DNA of 5,817 bases from Chloroflexota bacterium (GTDB taxonomy: Bacteria > Chloroflexota > Anaerolineae > Anaerolineales > UBA11579), in assembly GCA_003486225.1 (NCBI GenBank), contig DNGN01000139.1, positions 5,955-11,771 on the forward strand, in the 5' to 3' direction. This document shows positions 1 to 5,817 of the stretch, piece after piece. Made by a program: the position numbers and the translations under genes. Position 1 is the first letter of the stretch. Each line of letters begins with the position of its first letter. The notes beneath the pieces were generated by a model that saw nothing but the letters and a program-made list of their open reading frames with translations, searched no databases and was not told the origin of the DNA.

Positions 1-1721
1 CCGACCATGCCAGCCATATCGTTGGCTACTTTGGCCAGATAAACTGAAGCCAACCCGATGGCGGCAATTCGCAAGTAGGACAAAATATTGCCAATCAATC
101 CGATAAATTCAATCGGACCCATCAAGATGCCCAGCCAGCCTAATGGGATGCCCAATAAGGTGATCCCGATCAGCAGGCCGCCTATCGCCGGAGTTCTAAA
201 TTCATCCGGCAGAACATTTGCAAGCTGACCGATTAAGAGGAATAAGCTGATCAGCCCCACCAGCATCCCGCCACGCTCCAAAAGATGGTTGCGGTTCTTC
301 TCAGTGAACGCTTCCCAAAGCCCGAGAACCAACCCCAGGGTGATGTGCACCGCTCCAACAGCCAAAGTCATGAGCAATAGGCTGCCCACATATTCTGCGC
401 TACCCCGTTCAAACCAGATGGCATGCATGCCGATCTGCTCCCCCAGTGTGCCAAATAATTCGCCGTACAGAACACCAAACAAAATTGCCCAGCCAGAACC
501 CATGGCCAGCACGCTCGCGATGTCTCGTATCATTCCGCTCCTGAACTTGCGCAGTAATCCGATGCAGATCAACAGCAGCAAGCTACCGTACCCGATATCT
601 CCCAGGATCATGCCGAAGAAGATTGGTAAAAAGAAGGCCACCAACCTGGTGGGGTCAATACGCCCATAGCGAGGGATAGCCAGTAAATTTACCAGACTTT
701 CAAAAGGACGGGCTGCTTGAGGGTTCTTCAGGGCGATAGGGGCACGTTTTTTCATGTCTTCCGTGAAGGGCAATTGGCGCACCAAAACTGTTTCTCCTAT
801 GGCCTGCGAAAGCCTTGATCTGACCCTGTCCAAATCAGGGCTTGGAACCCAACCAGCCAGGACAAAGGTCATATCTGTCTCCCCAAAATTGGATAATACG
901 CTGTTGGCATCCAATGCATCTCTCAGGACATCGCGCCAGAGGGCGAGTTTGCTGCACCATTGATCTGAATAATTTGAGAGCTGCTTGTCAATCTCACCGA
1001 TCTCTTCAGGAATGCTTAACATGCGGCGGTGCAATTTGGAAAGGATCACATCCGGGGGACCTGAGCCGAGCTCCTTTGGCAGCCTTAACCGGGAGACATC
1101 TTCGTGGCCCAGCAGCGTTTCAATCTCCTCTACAAATTCTCCAGGAAAGGTGATCAGCATTGCCCGGATAGACATATCGAGATCGCTGGCGATTAATTCT
1201 GCCTGACCACTGGTGATATCCAGGACCTGCTTGCCAACGGTGTCTAAAACACCGGTGTGAGTCCGGCTCACCAAAACCCCCACGGTTACATTGTCAGGGG
1301 CATGTGCGGATGGAGGGACAATCGGTAACAGCTTGCGCAGCATCACTTCGTAGCGCGGAAGAGAAGAACTTTCGGCTTGCAGTTTATCTCTGATGGTTAT
1401 TAGTTCCTGGACCTTCGGTAAAAGTTCGTCCACACCTTTCTGTGCCTCTATCAGGCAATTTTCCAGGGGCATCAACTGATTATTCTTAATTTGTTTTTGA
1501 TTGAAGGTGTCGAGCAGGCCTTCGATCTGGGCGACGAGAAAGCTTAATTTCTCCTGCTTGCTTAAAGTATCCCGATCCAGAGTCAACGGCCGGGCGGAGA
1601 CCTGGGGAGACTCGGTCAGTTGATCGATCTGCACACAGGCGATTTCGCGCAGGCTGTAGATGACCGGCTGCAGATCCTTCTTCAGCCCGATGATTTCGAT
1701 CGGCAGCATTTCGATGTTCAT
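1..1721 (-). CDS. ntpI: V/A-type ATPase subunit I (subunit a family), C-terminus cut by window edge
   Basis: Membrane stator subunit of a V/A-type ATPase/ATP synthase; it forms the ion half-channels next to the c-ring and anchors the peripheral stalks. I translated this frame directly: it is open for 573 codons from the ATG at 1721 to the left edge. Residues 1 to about 335 are a hydrophilic, partly coiled-coil cytoplasmic domain. The family signature follows at about 345-380: PFESLVN, then YGRIDPT, then FFGMILGDIGYG with Asp375. Hydrophobic segments continue to the edge. Near the end is SYLRIAAIGLASVYLA, whose Arg551 aligns with the essential proton-pathway arginine of the family (Arg735 of yeast Vph1). 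Family members are usually about 600-660 residues, so only the last few dozen are missing. The start has AAGGA about 6 nt upstream and overlaps the stop of the preceding stalk gene as ATGA. Family assignment is secure; whether H+ or Na+ is moved cannot be judged without subunit K. Confidence 0.95.
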   Translation of the reverse strand, partial: MNIEMLPIEIIGLKKDLQPVIYSLREIACVQIDQLTESPQVSARPLTLDRDTLSKQEKLSFLVAQIEGLLDTFNQKQIKNNQLMPLENCLIEAQKGVDELLPKVQELITIRDKLQAESSSLPRYEVMLRKLLPIVPPSAHAPDNVTVGVLVSRTHTGVLDTVGKQVLDITSGQAELIASDLDMSIRAMLITFPGEFVEEIETLLGHEDVSRLRLPKELGSGPPDVILSKLHRRMLSIPEEIGEIDKQLSNYSDQWCSKLALWRDVLRDALDANSVLSNFGETDMTFVLAGWVPSPDLDRVRSRLSQAIGETVLVRQLPFTEDMKKRAPIALKNPQAARPFESLVNLLAIPRYGRIDPTRLVAFFLPIFFGMILGDIGYGSLLLLICIGLLRKFRSGMIRDIASVLAMGSGWAILFGVLYGELFGTLGEQIGMHAIWFERGSAEYVGSLLLMTLAVGAVHITLGLVLGLWEAFTEKNRNHLLERGGMLVGLISLFLLIGQLANVLPDEFRTPAIGGLLIGITLLGIPLGWLGILMGPIEFIGLIGNILSYLRIAAIGLASVYLAKVANDMAGMV

Positions 1722-2059
1722 TTTCTTTCCTTCACTTTCTCAAACCCTAAAACAAATTTCACTGCAAAACATACCGCTTCCTCCATTAGATGTGTGCCTC
1801 GGAGGCGCAGATCTTCTGCCTGGTTCTGGGCCTCTTGGAGCACGCTTTGCGCTTCTTGTTCTGCGAGGGATAAGACTTCAATGCCCTTCTCCTGGCCTTG
1901 CACCAGGCCTCTCTGCCTGGCCCGTTCCACGATTTCCCTGGCTTCTTTGCGGGCTTTTGTAATCTTTTGCTTGGTTTGCTCCTGGGTTGCGGCTATCTTT
2001 CGGGCCATCTCGGCTTCACATTGCCGGATCTGGTCCAGAGGTGAAAGTTCAGTTTCCAT
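1718..2059 (-). CDS. V/A-type ATPase peripheral-stalk subunit, G/AhaH-like
   Basis: A 113-residue protein, charged and Ala/Gln/Glu/Arg-rich, with no membrane segment. From about residue 8 to 90 it reads as one long amphipathic helix with patterns such as AREIVERARQ and AQSVLQEAQNQAEDL, and it ends in a short hydrophobic stretch (AVCFAVKFVLGF) and a basic tail. This fits the small stalk subunit (G of Thermus, H of archaeal A-ATPases), which pairs with subunit E to form the peripheral stalk linking the catalytic head to subunit I. Length and position just before subunit I match that role; the sequence is low-complexity, so the call rests strongly on context. The ATG lies inside the end of the upstream HEAT gene (11-bp overlap), with AGGG 5 nt before it, and the stop overlaps the subunit I start by 4 bp. 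Translational coupling of all three genes is likely. Confidence 0.85.
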   Translation of the reverse strand: METELSPLDQIRQCEAEMARKIAATQEQTKQKITKARKEAREIVERARQRGLVQGQEKGIEVLSLAEQEAQSVLQEAQNQAEDLRLRGTHLMEEAVCFAVKFVLGFEKVKERK

Positions 2060-3050
2060 TGTTTCCCTTTTCCCAATTCAATAGCAGATCCTGGGCGATG
2101 ATGGCTGATTCGATGCTGGCAGCAACCCCGCGCATTGAATCCAGCAGTGGTTTCAAGCGTTTTTGCACCTCGGAAGAGACATTTCCATGCAAAGCATGGT
2201 AGGCGGCCTGGCGGAATTGTTCCGTAATCGGGTAGCGGGTCAGCATCGTCAGGGTTGCGGTAACTCCCTCCGCCCCCAGGCGGGCCAGGACATCTGCTGT
2301 GGCCCAACGCACCACATAATCATCATCTCGTAATCCTTCTGCGAGCAGTGTGGCCATGCTGGTATCGCCCATCTCACCCAGAGCCCTGGCGGCATGCCAG
2401 CGGATGTGGCTGTCTGGGTGGTCCAGGGCATCCTGCCAGGCTGATTTGGCAAGTGGTCCCAGGCTGTGCAAAGCGCGGCTGGCTTCACGGTGCAGGTCGC
2501 CTTTGTTTTCTATCAGCAATTGGAGCAGGGGAGGGCCGCATTGTTCATGCTTAATATTGGCCAACGCCTTGGCTGCCCGGGATTTCCAATCTTGATAGCG
2601 GCTTTGGACAGCTTCGGCCAATATCGGAATTGCCTGGTGGTCTCCGCGCAAACCGAGGAGATAGGCACCCGCAAACCGAACACGGGGAGTAGGGTCTGTA
2701 ATTGCCTCGTGCAGAACTTTTTCCTTGGCGTTTTTTTCCCACCCGTTTTTGTCTTCCACGAATACTTCGATGATGGCTTGATCAATACGTATCGATGCAC
2801 TGGGATCTGAACGCCTCTCGCAATCCAACTTTTCATCCCATTGATGCAGCGCCAAACAAGTGAGCAGTTTGGGCCAGATATTGGCATCTTTTAGTTCATG
2901 AATGGCAGTTTGCATGATCGTGCATAGATGAGGGTTTGTGGAACTCAGATATTTGAGTGATCTGTTGGCGGCCTCAATATCCCCATTCAATGCATTCTTA
3001 AGCATCTCCGATTCGATGATATGGCCATTTTTGATAATTGCTTCGGTCAT
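2049..3050 (-). CDS. HEAT-repeat protein, first gene of the V/A-ATPase operon
   Basis: A 333-residue, soluble, all-helical protein with no signal peptide or membrane segment. Residues from about 119 to 270 hold consecutive HEAT (PBS-lyase-type) repeats of about 30 residues: DPTPRVRFAGAYLLGLRGD (119), DWKSRAAKALANI (154), DLHREASRALHSLG (185), HPDSHIRWHAARALGEMGD (211) and DDDYVVRWATADVLARLG (242). Residues 1-110 are helical without a family I recognise, and 275-333 are a further helical tail. Such repeats form curved solenoids that bind proteins; no catalytic motif is visible. I chose the ATG at 3050 because GGAGG lies 5 nt upstream; a TTG nine codons earlier (3077) has no comparable site. 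The gene overlaps the stalk subunit by 11 bp, so its product is probably made with the ATPase and may act in its assembly or regulation. Yeast V-ATPase subunit H is also an ARM/HEAT-like solenoid, but homology is not shown. The repeat call is firm; the function is unknown. Confidence 0.85.
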   Translation of the reverse strand: MTEAIIKNGHIIESEMLKNALNGDIEAANRSLKYLSSTNPHLCTIMQTAIHELKDANIWPKLLTCLALHQWDEKLDCERRSDPSASIRIDQAIIEVFVEDKNGWEKNAKEKVLHEAITDPTPRVRFAGAYLLGLRGDHQAIPILAEAVQSRYQDWKSRAAKALANIKHEQCGPPLLQLLIENKGDLHREASRALHSLGPLAKSAWQDALDHPDSHIRWHAARALGEMGDTSMATLLAEGLRDDDYVVRWATADVLARLGAEGVTATLTMLTRYPITEQFRQAAYHALHGNVSSEVQKRLKPLLDSMRGVAASIESAIIAQDLLLNWEKGNNGN

Positions 3051-3055
3051 GGCGA

Positions 3056-3060
3056 CCTCC
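3056..3060 (-). promoter_or_regulatory. Ribosome binding site of the HEAT gene
   Basis: The minus strand reads GGAGG, 5 nt before the ATG at 3050. This near-ideal Shine-Dalgarno sequence decides the start of the HEAT-repeat gene over the upstream in-frame TTG at 3077. Confidence 0.8.
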
Positions 3061-3077
3061 AGAAGGTAACTGGGCAA

Positions 3078-3083
3078 ATATTA
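3078..3083 (-). promoter_or_regulatory. Weak candidate -10 element for the ATPase operon
   Basis: On the minus strand TAATAT lies about 28 nt upstream of the HEAT start codon. The hexamer 17 nt upstream of it (TTAGTG) is a poor -35. Another -10-like hexamer, TATGAT, is at 3185-3180 on the minus strand, also without a good -35. A promoter for the operon is expected in this gap, but which element is used cannot be decided by eye. Confidence 0.3.
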
Positions 3084-3217
3084 CATCCAAACAATGATTT
3101 CACTAATAATTCGATGAGCCAGGAGTTCTGAGAGAGGTTAATGTCTGGGCAGGTGGCATTGATTCGTTGCTGCATACTCATCATAACGAATTACGCTTCT
3201 GGAATCATTGGACCGCT

Positions 3218-3270
3218 GATGATCTTTACCTCAACAAATTAAGGAATTGGGATGGTTTTTATCTCAACAA
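3218..3270 (+). repeat. Imperfect 20-bp direct repeat, 33-bp period
   Basis: Copies at 3218-3237 and 3251-3270 match at 17 of 20 positions, with consensus GATGRTYTTTAYCTCAACAA; all three differences are transitions. The 33-bp period is close to three helical turns, so both copies would face the same side of the DNA. They lie 47-104 bp upstream of the kinase -10 element, where activator or repressor sites are common. Paired regulator-binding sites are the simplest reading; the protein that binds is unknown. Confidence 0.6.
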
Positions 3271-3276
3271 TTGTTG
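3265..3276. promoter_or_regulatory. Perfect 12-bp palindrome, possible operator
   Basis: CAACAATTGTTG is a perfect dyad that overlaps the end of the second direct-repeat copy. The first copy continues as CAACAAATT and is not palindromic there. It could be a half-site of a dimeric regulator; I cannot assign a family. Confidence 0.4.
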
Positions 3277-3307
3277 CCCTGCAATTGAATTATTTTTGCA
3301 CGGGCAA
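3274..3307. promoter_or_regulatory. Inverted repeat / two TTGC-GCAA dyads at the -35 region
   Basis: The arms TTGCCCTGCAA (3274-3284) and TTGCACGGGCAA (3296-3307) are inverted complements of each other except for one bulged base. Each arm is also a short dyad of the form TTGC-N3/4-GCAA, and their starts are 22 bp apart, about two helical turns. The second arm covers the presumed -35 hexamer. No T-run follows on either strand, which argues against a terminator and for an operator. Confidence 0.45.
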
Positions 3308-3322
3308 TAGCTATGCTACAAT
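3296..3322 (+). promoter_or_regulatory. Promoter of the two-component operon (extended -10)
   Basis: TACAAT at 3317-3322 is preceded by TG at 3314-3315, an extended -10 element. A partial -35 (TTGCAC, 3296-3301) is 15 bp upstream, or TTTGCA with 16 bp. Such short spacing and a weak -35 are typical of extended -10 promoters. The predicted transcript start is around 3329, giving a leader of about 45 nt to the ATG at 3374. Confidence 0.5.
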
Positions 3323-3360
3323 GTTAATGGAGTTCAATGAAGAAGGTGTGCCTTGCTGGC

Positions 3361-3366
3361 AAAGGA
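3361..3366 (+). promoter_or_regulatory. Ribosome binding site of the histidine kinase
   Basis: AAAGGA ends 7 nt before the ATG at 3374, which supports that start. A competing start is TTG at 3353 with AAGG (3343-3346) 6 nt upstream; it would add seven residues. Confidence 0.55.
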
Positions 3367-3373
3367 TTTGCAG

Positions 3374-4918
3374 ATGAATACACCTGCCAAAGAATCCGCG
3401 GACCTAGCGAGTTTGCTCTCAATTCACCGTGATGAAATCATCGCTCGTTGGGCAAAGAAAATCCAAAACTTCCCGAATACCAGGTATCAAAAATTTAGCT
3501 TGGGGGACATTTCTGATTGGCTTGATAGAGATCTGAAATGCATTCTCCTGACCCTCGATGATCTGCGCAATAGTCCGGTTGAAACCTGCCTGAGAGAGAG
3601 TGCGCTCAGATATCTCAGCGAAGGCTTCTCGATGTATGAGGTGTCGAAGGGGTTGTTTCTTTTCAAGCAGGCGGTAATGCCCATTCTCCAAACCGCTTTT
3701 CCATCCGGATCGCCAGCAGCTTATGAAGCGATTGCCAAGATTGATACCAGTGTATCTGAGCTGATCTGCCAGTATGAATATTTATTCTCGGAGGAATTCC
3801 GACACCTGGCGGTCTATGATGAGCGGCAGCGGTTGGCTGAAAGTGAAAGCCTGCGCAGAACCATGGCTGCCTTGCTGCAAAAACTAAATCTGGATGAGGT
3901 CCTGGAAATTGTTTGTTCTGAGGCTTGCCGCCTGACCAACACAACCGGCAGTGCCGTATTGCTGCTGGAAGATGAGTGGTTAAAGGTATCGATCAGTATT
4001 GGCAATCCTTTGCCTGTGGTGCAGCGGATCCCCGTCACAGATACGCTGGCGGGGCAATCTTTGAACCTGGGCAAGCCAATCGTCGAGAATTCCCCTTCCG
4101 AACACCTGCATGCCTATCACCTGAACCCGGACCTGAAATCCCTGCTGATCGTCCCGCTGACGATCAAAGGTACCAATATCGGGGTTCTGGATGTAGTAAA
4201 TAAACCTGGCAGATTTACCGAAGATGACATTCGGATCATGGGGCTTTTTGCCGATCAGGCTGCGATTGCCATTGAGAATGCGCGTTTGCATAAGCAGTCG
4301 GAACAGCTGGCGGTTTTGGAAGAAAGGCAAAGGTTGGCCCGCGAGCTGCATGATTCGGTGACCCAATCACTCTACAGCGCCAGCCTGTATGTTACGGCCG
4401 CCCAGCGAGCGTTGCAAAAAGAGAAGATTGACGTAGCAGCTGATAACCTGCAAAATCTGCGAAATATGACCCATGAAGCCATGCTGGATATGCGTTTGTT
4501 GATCTTTGAACTGCATCCACCCATCCTTGAAAAAGAGGGATTGGTAACGGCACTGCGAACCCGACTGGAATCGGTGGAAGCCCGGGCAGGCGTCCGGACT
4601 GAATTCCAGGTGGAGGGAAACGGGCAAATTCCACTATATATTGAAACTGAACTGTACCGCATAGCCCAGGAAGCGTTGACCAATGTGGTCAAACATGCCA
4701 AAGCCCAGCAGGTAAAGGTTCATCTGATCTTTAATTCCAAATTTTTCCGCCTGCGAGTCTGGGATGATGGGGTTGGGTTTGACTCAACCACAGCCGACCA
4801 GAGTGGAGGACGCGGATTAACAGGTATCCAGGAACGGATCAAGCGCATCAATGGGGTGCTGAAGATAGAAAGCACCCCCGGAAAAGGCACCGAGCTGGAA
4901 GTGTCGGTTGAGATCTGA
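3374..4918 (+). CDS. Cytoplasmic sensor histidine kinase: RsbRD_N-like, GAF, HisKA_3, HATPase_c
   Basis: A 514-residue NarX/DegS-type sensor kinase. No membrane segment is visible, so it should sense a cytoplasmic or diffusible signal. Residues about 10-145 form a helical domain (LLSIHRDEIIARW; later YLSEGFSMYEVSKGL) resembling the RsbRD N-terminal domain, a haem- or signal-binding fold in some relatives. A helical linker (148-172) leads to a GAF domain (about 175-305, ending FADQAAIAIENARL). HisKA_3 follows (about 312-382) with ERQRLARELHDSVTQSLYS and phosphoacceptor His326. The ATPase domain (about 420-514) has the N-box EALTNVVKHAKA (Asn437), G1 box DDGVGF (464-469), G2 box GRGLTGIQER (479-488) and a late GKGTEL. 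All catalytic motifs look intact. The ATG at 3374 is preferred over the in-frame TTG at 3353, but either is possible. The response regulator gene 15 bp downstream is the obvious partner. The signal is unknown, and no haem-ligand Cys/His can be assigned in GAF by eye. Confidence 0.93.
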   Translation: MNTPAKESADLASLLSIHRDEIIARWAKKIQNFPNTRYQKFSLGDISDWLDRDLKCILLTLDDLRNSPVETCLRESALRYLSEGFSMYEVSKGLFLFKQAVMPILQTAFPSGSPAAYEAIAKIDTSVSELICQYEYLFSEEFRHLAVYDERQRLAESESLRRTMAALLQKLNLDEVLEIVCSEACRLTNTTGSAVLLLEDEWLKVSISIGNPLPVVQRIPVTDTLAGQSLNLGKPIVENSPSEHLHAYHLNPDLKSLLIVPLTIKGTNIGVLDVVNKPGRFTEDDIRIMGLFADQAAIAIENARLHKQSEQLAVLEERQRLARELHDSVTQSLYSASLYVTAAQRALQKEKIDVAADNLQNLRNMTHEAMLDMRLLIFELHPPILEKEGLVTALRTRLESVEARAGVRTEFQVEGNGQIPLYIETELYRIAQEALTNVVKHAKAQQVKVHLIFNSKFFRLRVWDDGVGFDSTTADQSGGRGLTGIQERIKRINGVLKIESTPGKGTELEVSVEI

Positions 4919-4919
4919 G

Positions 4920-4926
4920 AGGAGGT
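4920..4926 (+). promoter_or_regulatory. Strong ribosome binding site of the response regulator
   Basis: AGGAGGT lies between the kinase stop and the regulator ATG, 7 nt before the start. It is a near-perfect Shine-Dalgarno, stronger than that of the kinase, which would give more regulator than kinase from one transcript. Confidence 0.75.
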
Positions 4927-4933
4927 ACACCCA

Positions 4934-5599
4934 ATGACACAGGCACCCATACGCGTATTGATTGTAGATGACCATGCCATTGTGCGCAAAGGTGTCCGGG
5001 CTTTACTGGCAGAAGTAGAGGGGATTGAGGTGGCTGGTGAAGCCAGTGAGGGTGAGGAAGCCATTGCACTGGTGGATGAGCTGCAGCCAGATGTGATCAT
5101 GATGGATCTGGTGATGCCCAAAATGGATGGTATCGAAGCCATTTCCCGCATCACAGCCAAATACCCGGAAGCCCGCATCTTGGCACTGACCAGTTTTGCG
5201 AATGATGATAAGGTGTTCCCTGCGATCAAATCCGGCGCGCTGGGCTACCTGCTCAAGGATTCCGATCCCGATGAATTGATCCCGGCGATCCGGCAGGTTC
5301 ATCGCGGTGAACCCTCAATGCATCCGAGCATTGCCCGCAAAGTGCTGCTGCAGCTAAGCCAACCTTCAGAAGATCCGCCAACCCCAGACCCATTGACCGA
5401 ACGCGAGGTTGAGGTCCTGCGGCTGGTTGCCAGAGGGGTGGAAAATCAGGAGATCGCCGAACAACTGCATGTGGCTGAGGTGACCGTGCGCACCCATGTC
5501 AGCCATATTTTAAGCAAGCTGCATCTGGCCAACCGGGTCCAGGCCACCTTGTATGCCCTGAGGGAAGGCCTGGTGACACTGGAGAACGATCTGGAATAG
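4934..5599 (+). CDS. NarL/FixJ-family response regulator
   Basis: A 221-residue DNA-binding response regulator of normal family length. The receiver domain (about 5-122) has the acidic pair Asp12/Asp13 in IRVLIVDDH, phosphoacceptor Asp58 in IMMDLVMPKMDG, switch Thr86 in ILALTSF and Lys108 in GYLLKDSD. A Pro/Asp-rich linker (about 142-153) joins a LuxR-type helix-turn-helix (about 154-213): LTEREVEVLRLVARGVENQEIAEQL, then VAEVTVRTHVSHILSKLHLANR. Key positions of both domains are intact. It should be phosphorylated by the kinase encoded 15 bp upstream, dimerise and bind inverted or direct half-sites. The direct repeat and dyads in the divergent promoter region are candidate targets, which would imply autoregulation and perhaps control of the ATPase operon; this is inference. 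The family is sure; the regulon is unknown. Confidence 0.95.
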   Translation: MTQAPIRVLIVDDHAIVRKGVRALLAEVEGIEVAGEASEGEEAIALVDELQPDVIMMDLVMPKMDGIEAISRITAKYPEARILALTSFANDDKVFPAIKSGALGYLLKDSDPDELIPAIRQVHRGEPSMHPSIARKVLLQLSQPSEDPPTPDPLTEREVEVLRLVARGVENQEIAEQLHVAEVTVRTHVSHILSKLHLANRVQATLYALREGLVTLENDLE

Positions 5600-5613
5600 C
5601 AAGCCGGGCTCTT

Positions 5614-5641
5614 AAAATCTCATCCCTGGATCGAAGATTTT
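5614..5641. terminator. Weak hairpin after the response regulator, possible bidirectional terminator
   Basis: Perfect 7-bp A+T-rich arms, AAAATCT (5614-5620) and AGATTTT (5635-5641), flank a 14-nt loop that itself holds ATCC/GGAT. The outer arms give a short T-run on either strand, 15 nt after the regulator stop. The stem is weak and lacks a G+C core, so this is only a candidate. Confidence 0.3.
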
Positions 5642-5817
5642 CCTAGTGAATAAACCGCAGTGTTATTAAACTGGGCCGGACAAGGGAACTCCACGCAGAG
5701 CAGCCTGGTCTGGAAATCACCTAATCGCACAATATTATGAGAGAAATGGGTCACCGTGCTATTAAATGCGGCCGGTTTTCCTCTGCTGCGATCGAAGAAG
5801 TCCTGGTTAAAGAGGTT
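5620..5817. other. Unassigned right-edge region with open frames on both strands
   Basis: I recognise no gene here. On the minus strand a frame is open from the right edge for 65 codons to a TGA at 5620-5622, reading as an unfamiliar Phe/Asn/Ser-containing C-terminus (for example VTHFSHNIVRLGDF, then FPCPAQFNNTAVYSLG). On the plus strand an ATG at 5737 opens 27 codons to the edge (MREMGHRAIKCGRF, then IEEVLVKEV), with no clear ribosome binding site. The two exclude each other as fully coding, and open frames this short can arise by chance. If the minus frame is real, its gene converges on the response regulator. Confidence 0.3.
5660..5775 (+). repeat. Degenerate 20-bp direct repeat, 96-bp period
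   Basis: Copies at 5660-5679 and 5756-5775 share GTGYTATTAAA then GGCCGG, matching at 16 of 20 positions. The period is 96 bp, a multiple of three. In the minus frame the copies read PAQFNNT and PAAFNST; in the plus frame they read VIKLGR and AIKCGR. It could be a protein repeat, a decayed duplication or a repeated noncoding element; two copies are too few to decide. Confidence 0.4.

Larger units (their letters stand above)
3051..3373. other. Divergent intergenic regulatory region
   Basis: A 323-bp A+T-richer gap between the leftward ATPase operon and the rightward two-component genes. I see no convincing gene in it. It contains the promoter candidates, the direct repeat and the dyads listed separately, nearly all in the half closer to the kinase (3218-3322). 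There is also a 7-bp inverted repeat (ATTCGTT at 3162-3168, AACGAAT at 3185-3191) with a 16-nt loop and no T-run, of unknown significance. Confidence 0.85.

Noticed and set aside
289..669. A 126-codon plus-strand frame inside the subunit I gene.
   Set aside because: It is antisense to the conserved membrane domain of subunit I; its composition is unlike a folded protein and it has no recognisable motif.
1620..2084. A 154-codon plus-strand frame rich in Ser, Cys and Trp.
   Set aside because: It is antisense to the stalk subunit and the start of subunit I, both of which have family-like sequence and coupled starts.
3162..3191. A 7-bp inverted repeat with a 16-nt loop in the intergenic region, considered as a terminator or operator.
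   Set aside because: There is no T-run, the loop is long and the stem short; such a match is expected by chance in a region of this size.
3321..3377. An 18-codon leader frame (ATG 3321, MLMEFNEEGVPCWQRICR) whose TGA overlaps the kinase ATG as ATGA.
   Set aside because: Its ATG lies inside the proposed -10 element and upstream of the predicted transcript start, and no ribosome binding site precedes it. The ATGA overlap is probably chance unless transcription starts further upstream.
4720..5229. A 169-codon minus-strand frame across the kinase-regulator junction.
   Set aside because: It is opposite the ATPase domain of the kinase and the receiver domain of the regulator, both with intact motifs; its Ser/Thr-rich product is typical of an antisense shadow.
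5601..5609. AGCCGGGCT just after the regulator stop, considered as a terminator stem.
   Set aside because: The arms are only 4 bp with a one-base loop and no T-run follows, so it cannot form a working hairpin.

Overview
The window looks like a chromosomal segment from a bacterium of roughly 50% G+C. The combination of a bacterial V/A-type ATPase operon with a soluble GAF histidine kinase and a NarL-type regulator suggests the Chloroflexota, perhaps Anaerolineae. That placement is an inference from gene content only; no phylogenetic marker gene is present.

The left half (1-3050) reads leftward and is the start of a V/A-type ATPase operon. In transcription order it holds a 333-residue HEAT-repeat protein (3050 to 2049), a short coiled-coil peripheral-stalk subunit of the G/AhaH type (2059 to 1718), and the membrane subunit I/a (from 1721, running off the left edge after 573 residues). 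The genes overlap by 11 bp and 4 bp, so they are probably translationally coupled. The other ATPase subunits (K, E, C, F, A, B, D) are presumably beyond the left edge.

The centre (3051-3373) is a 323-bp divergent intergenic region. It contains a good extended -10 promoter for the rightward genes, a weaker candidate for the ATPase operon, an imperfect 20-bp direct repeat with a 33-bp period, a perfect 12-bp palindrome, and two TTGC/GCAA dyads 22 bp apart that reach the -35 element. It looks like a regulated region.

The right half encodes a cytoplasmic two-component system read rightward. The sensor kinase (3374-4918) has an RsbRD-like N-terminal domain, a GAF domain, HisKA_3 and HATPase_c. 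Fifteen bp later, behind a strong ribosome binding site, is a NarL/FixJ response regulator (4934-5599). The kinase probably phosphorylates the regulator, which may act on the shared intergenic region and so on the ATPase operon; that last link is a hypothesis.

The final 218 bp contain no recognisable gene. There is a weak hairpin just after the regulator, a degenerate 20-bp direct repeat, and open frames on both strands that run off the edge without a recognisable product.
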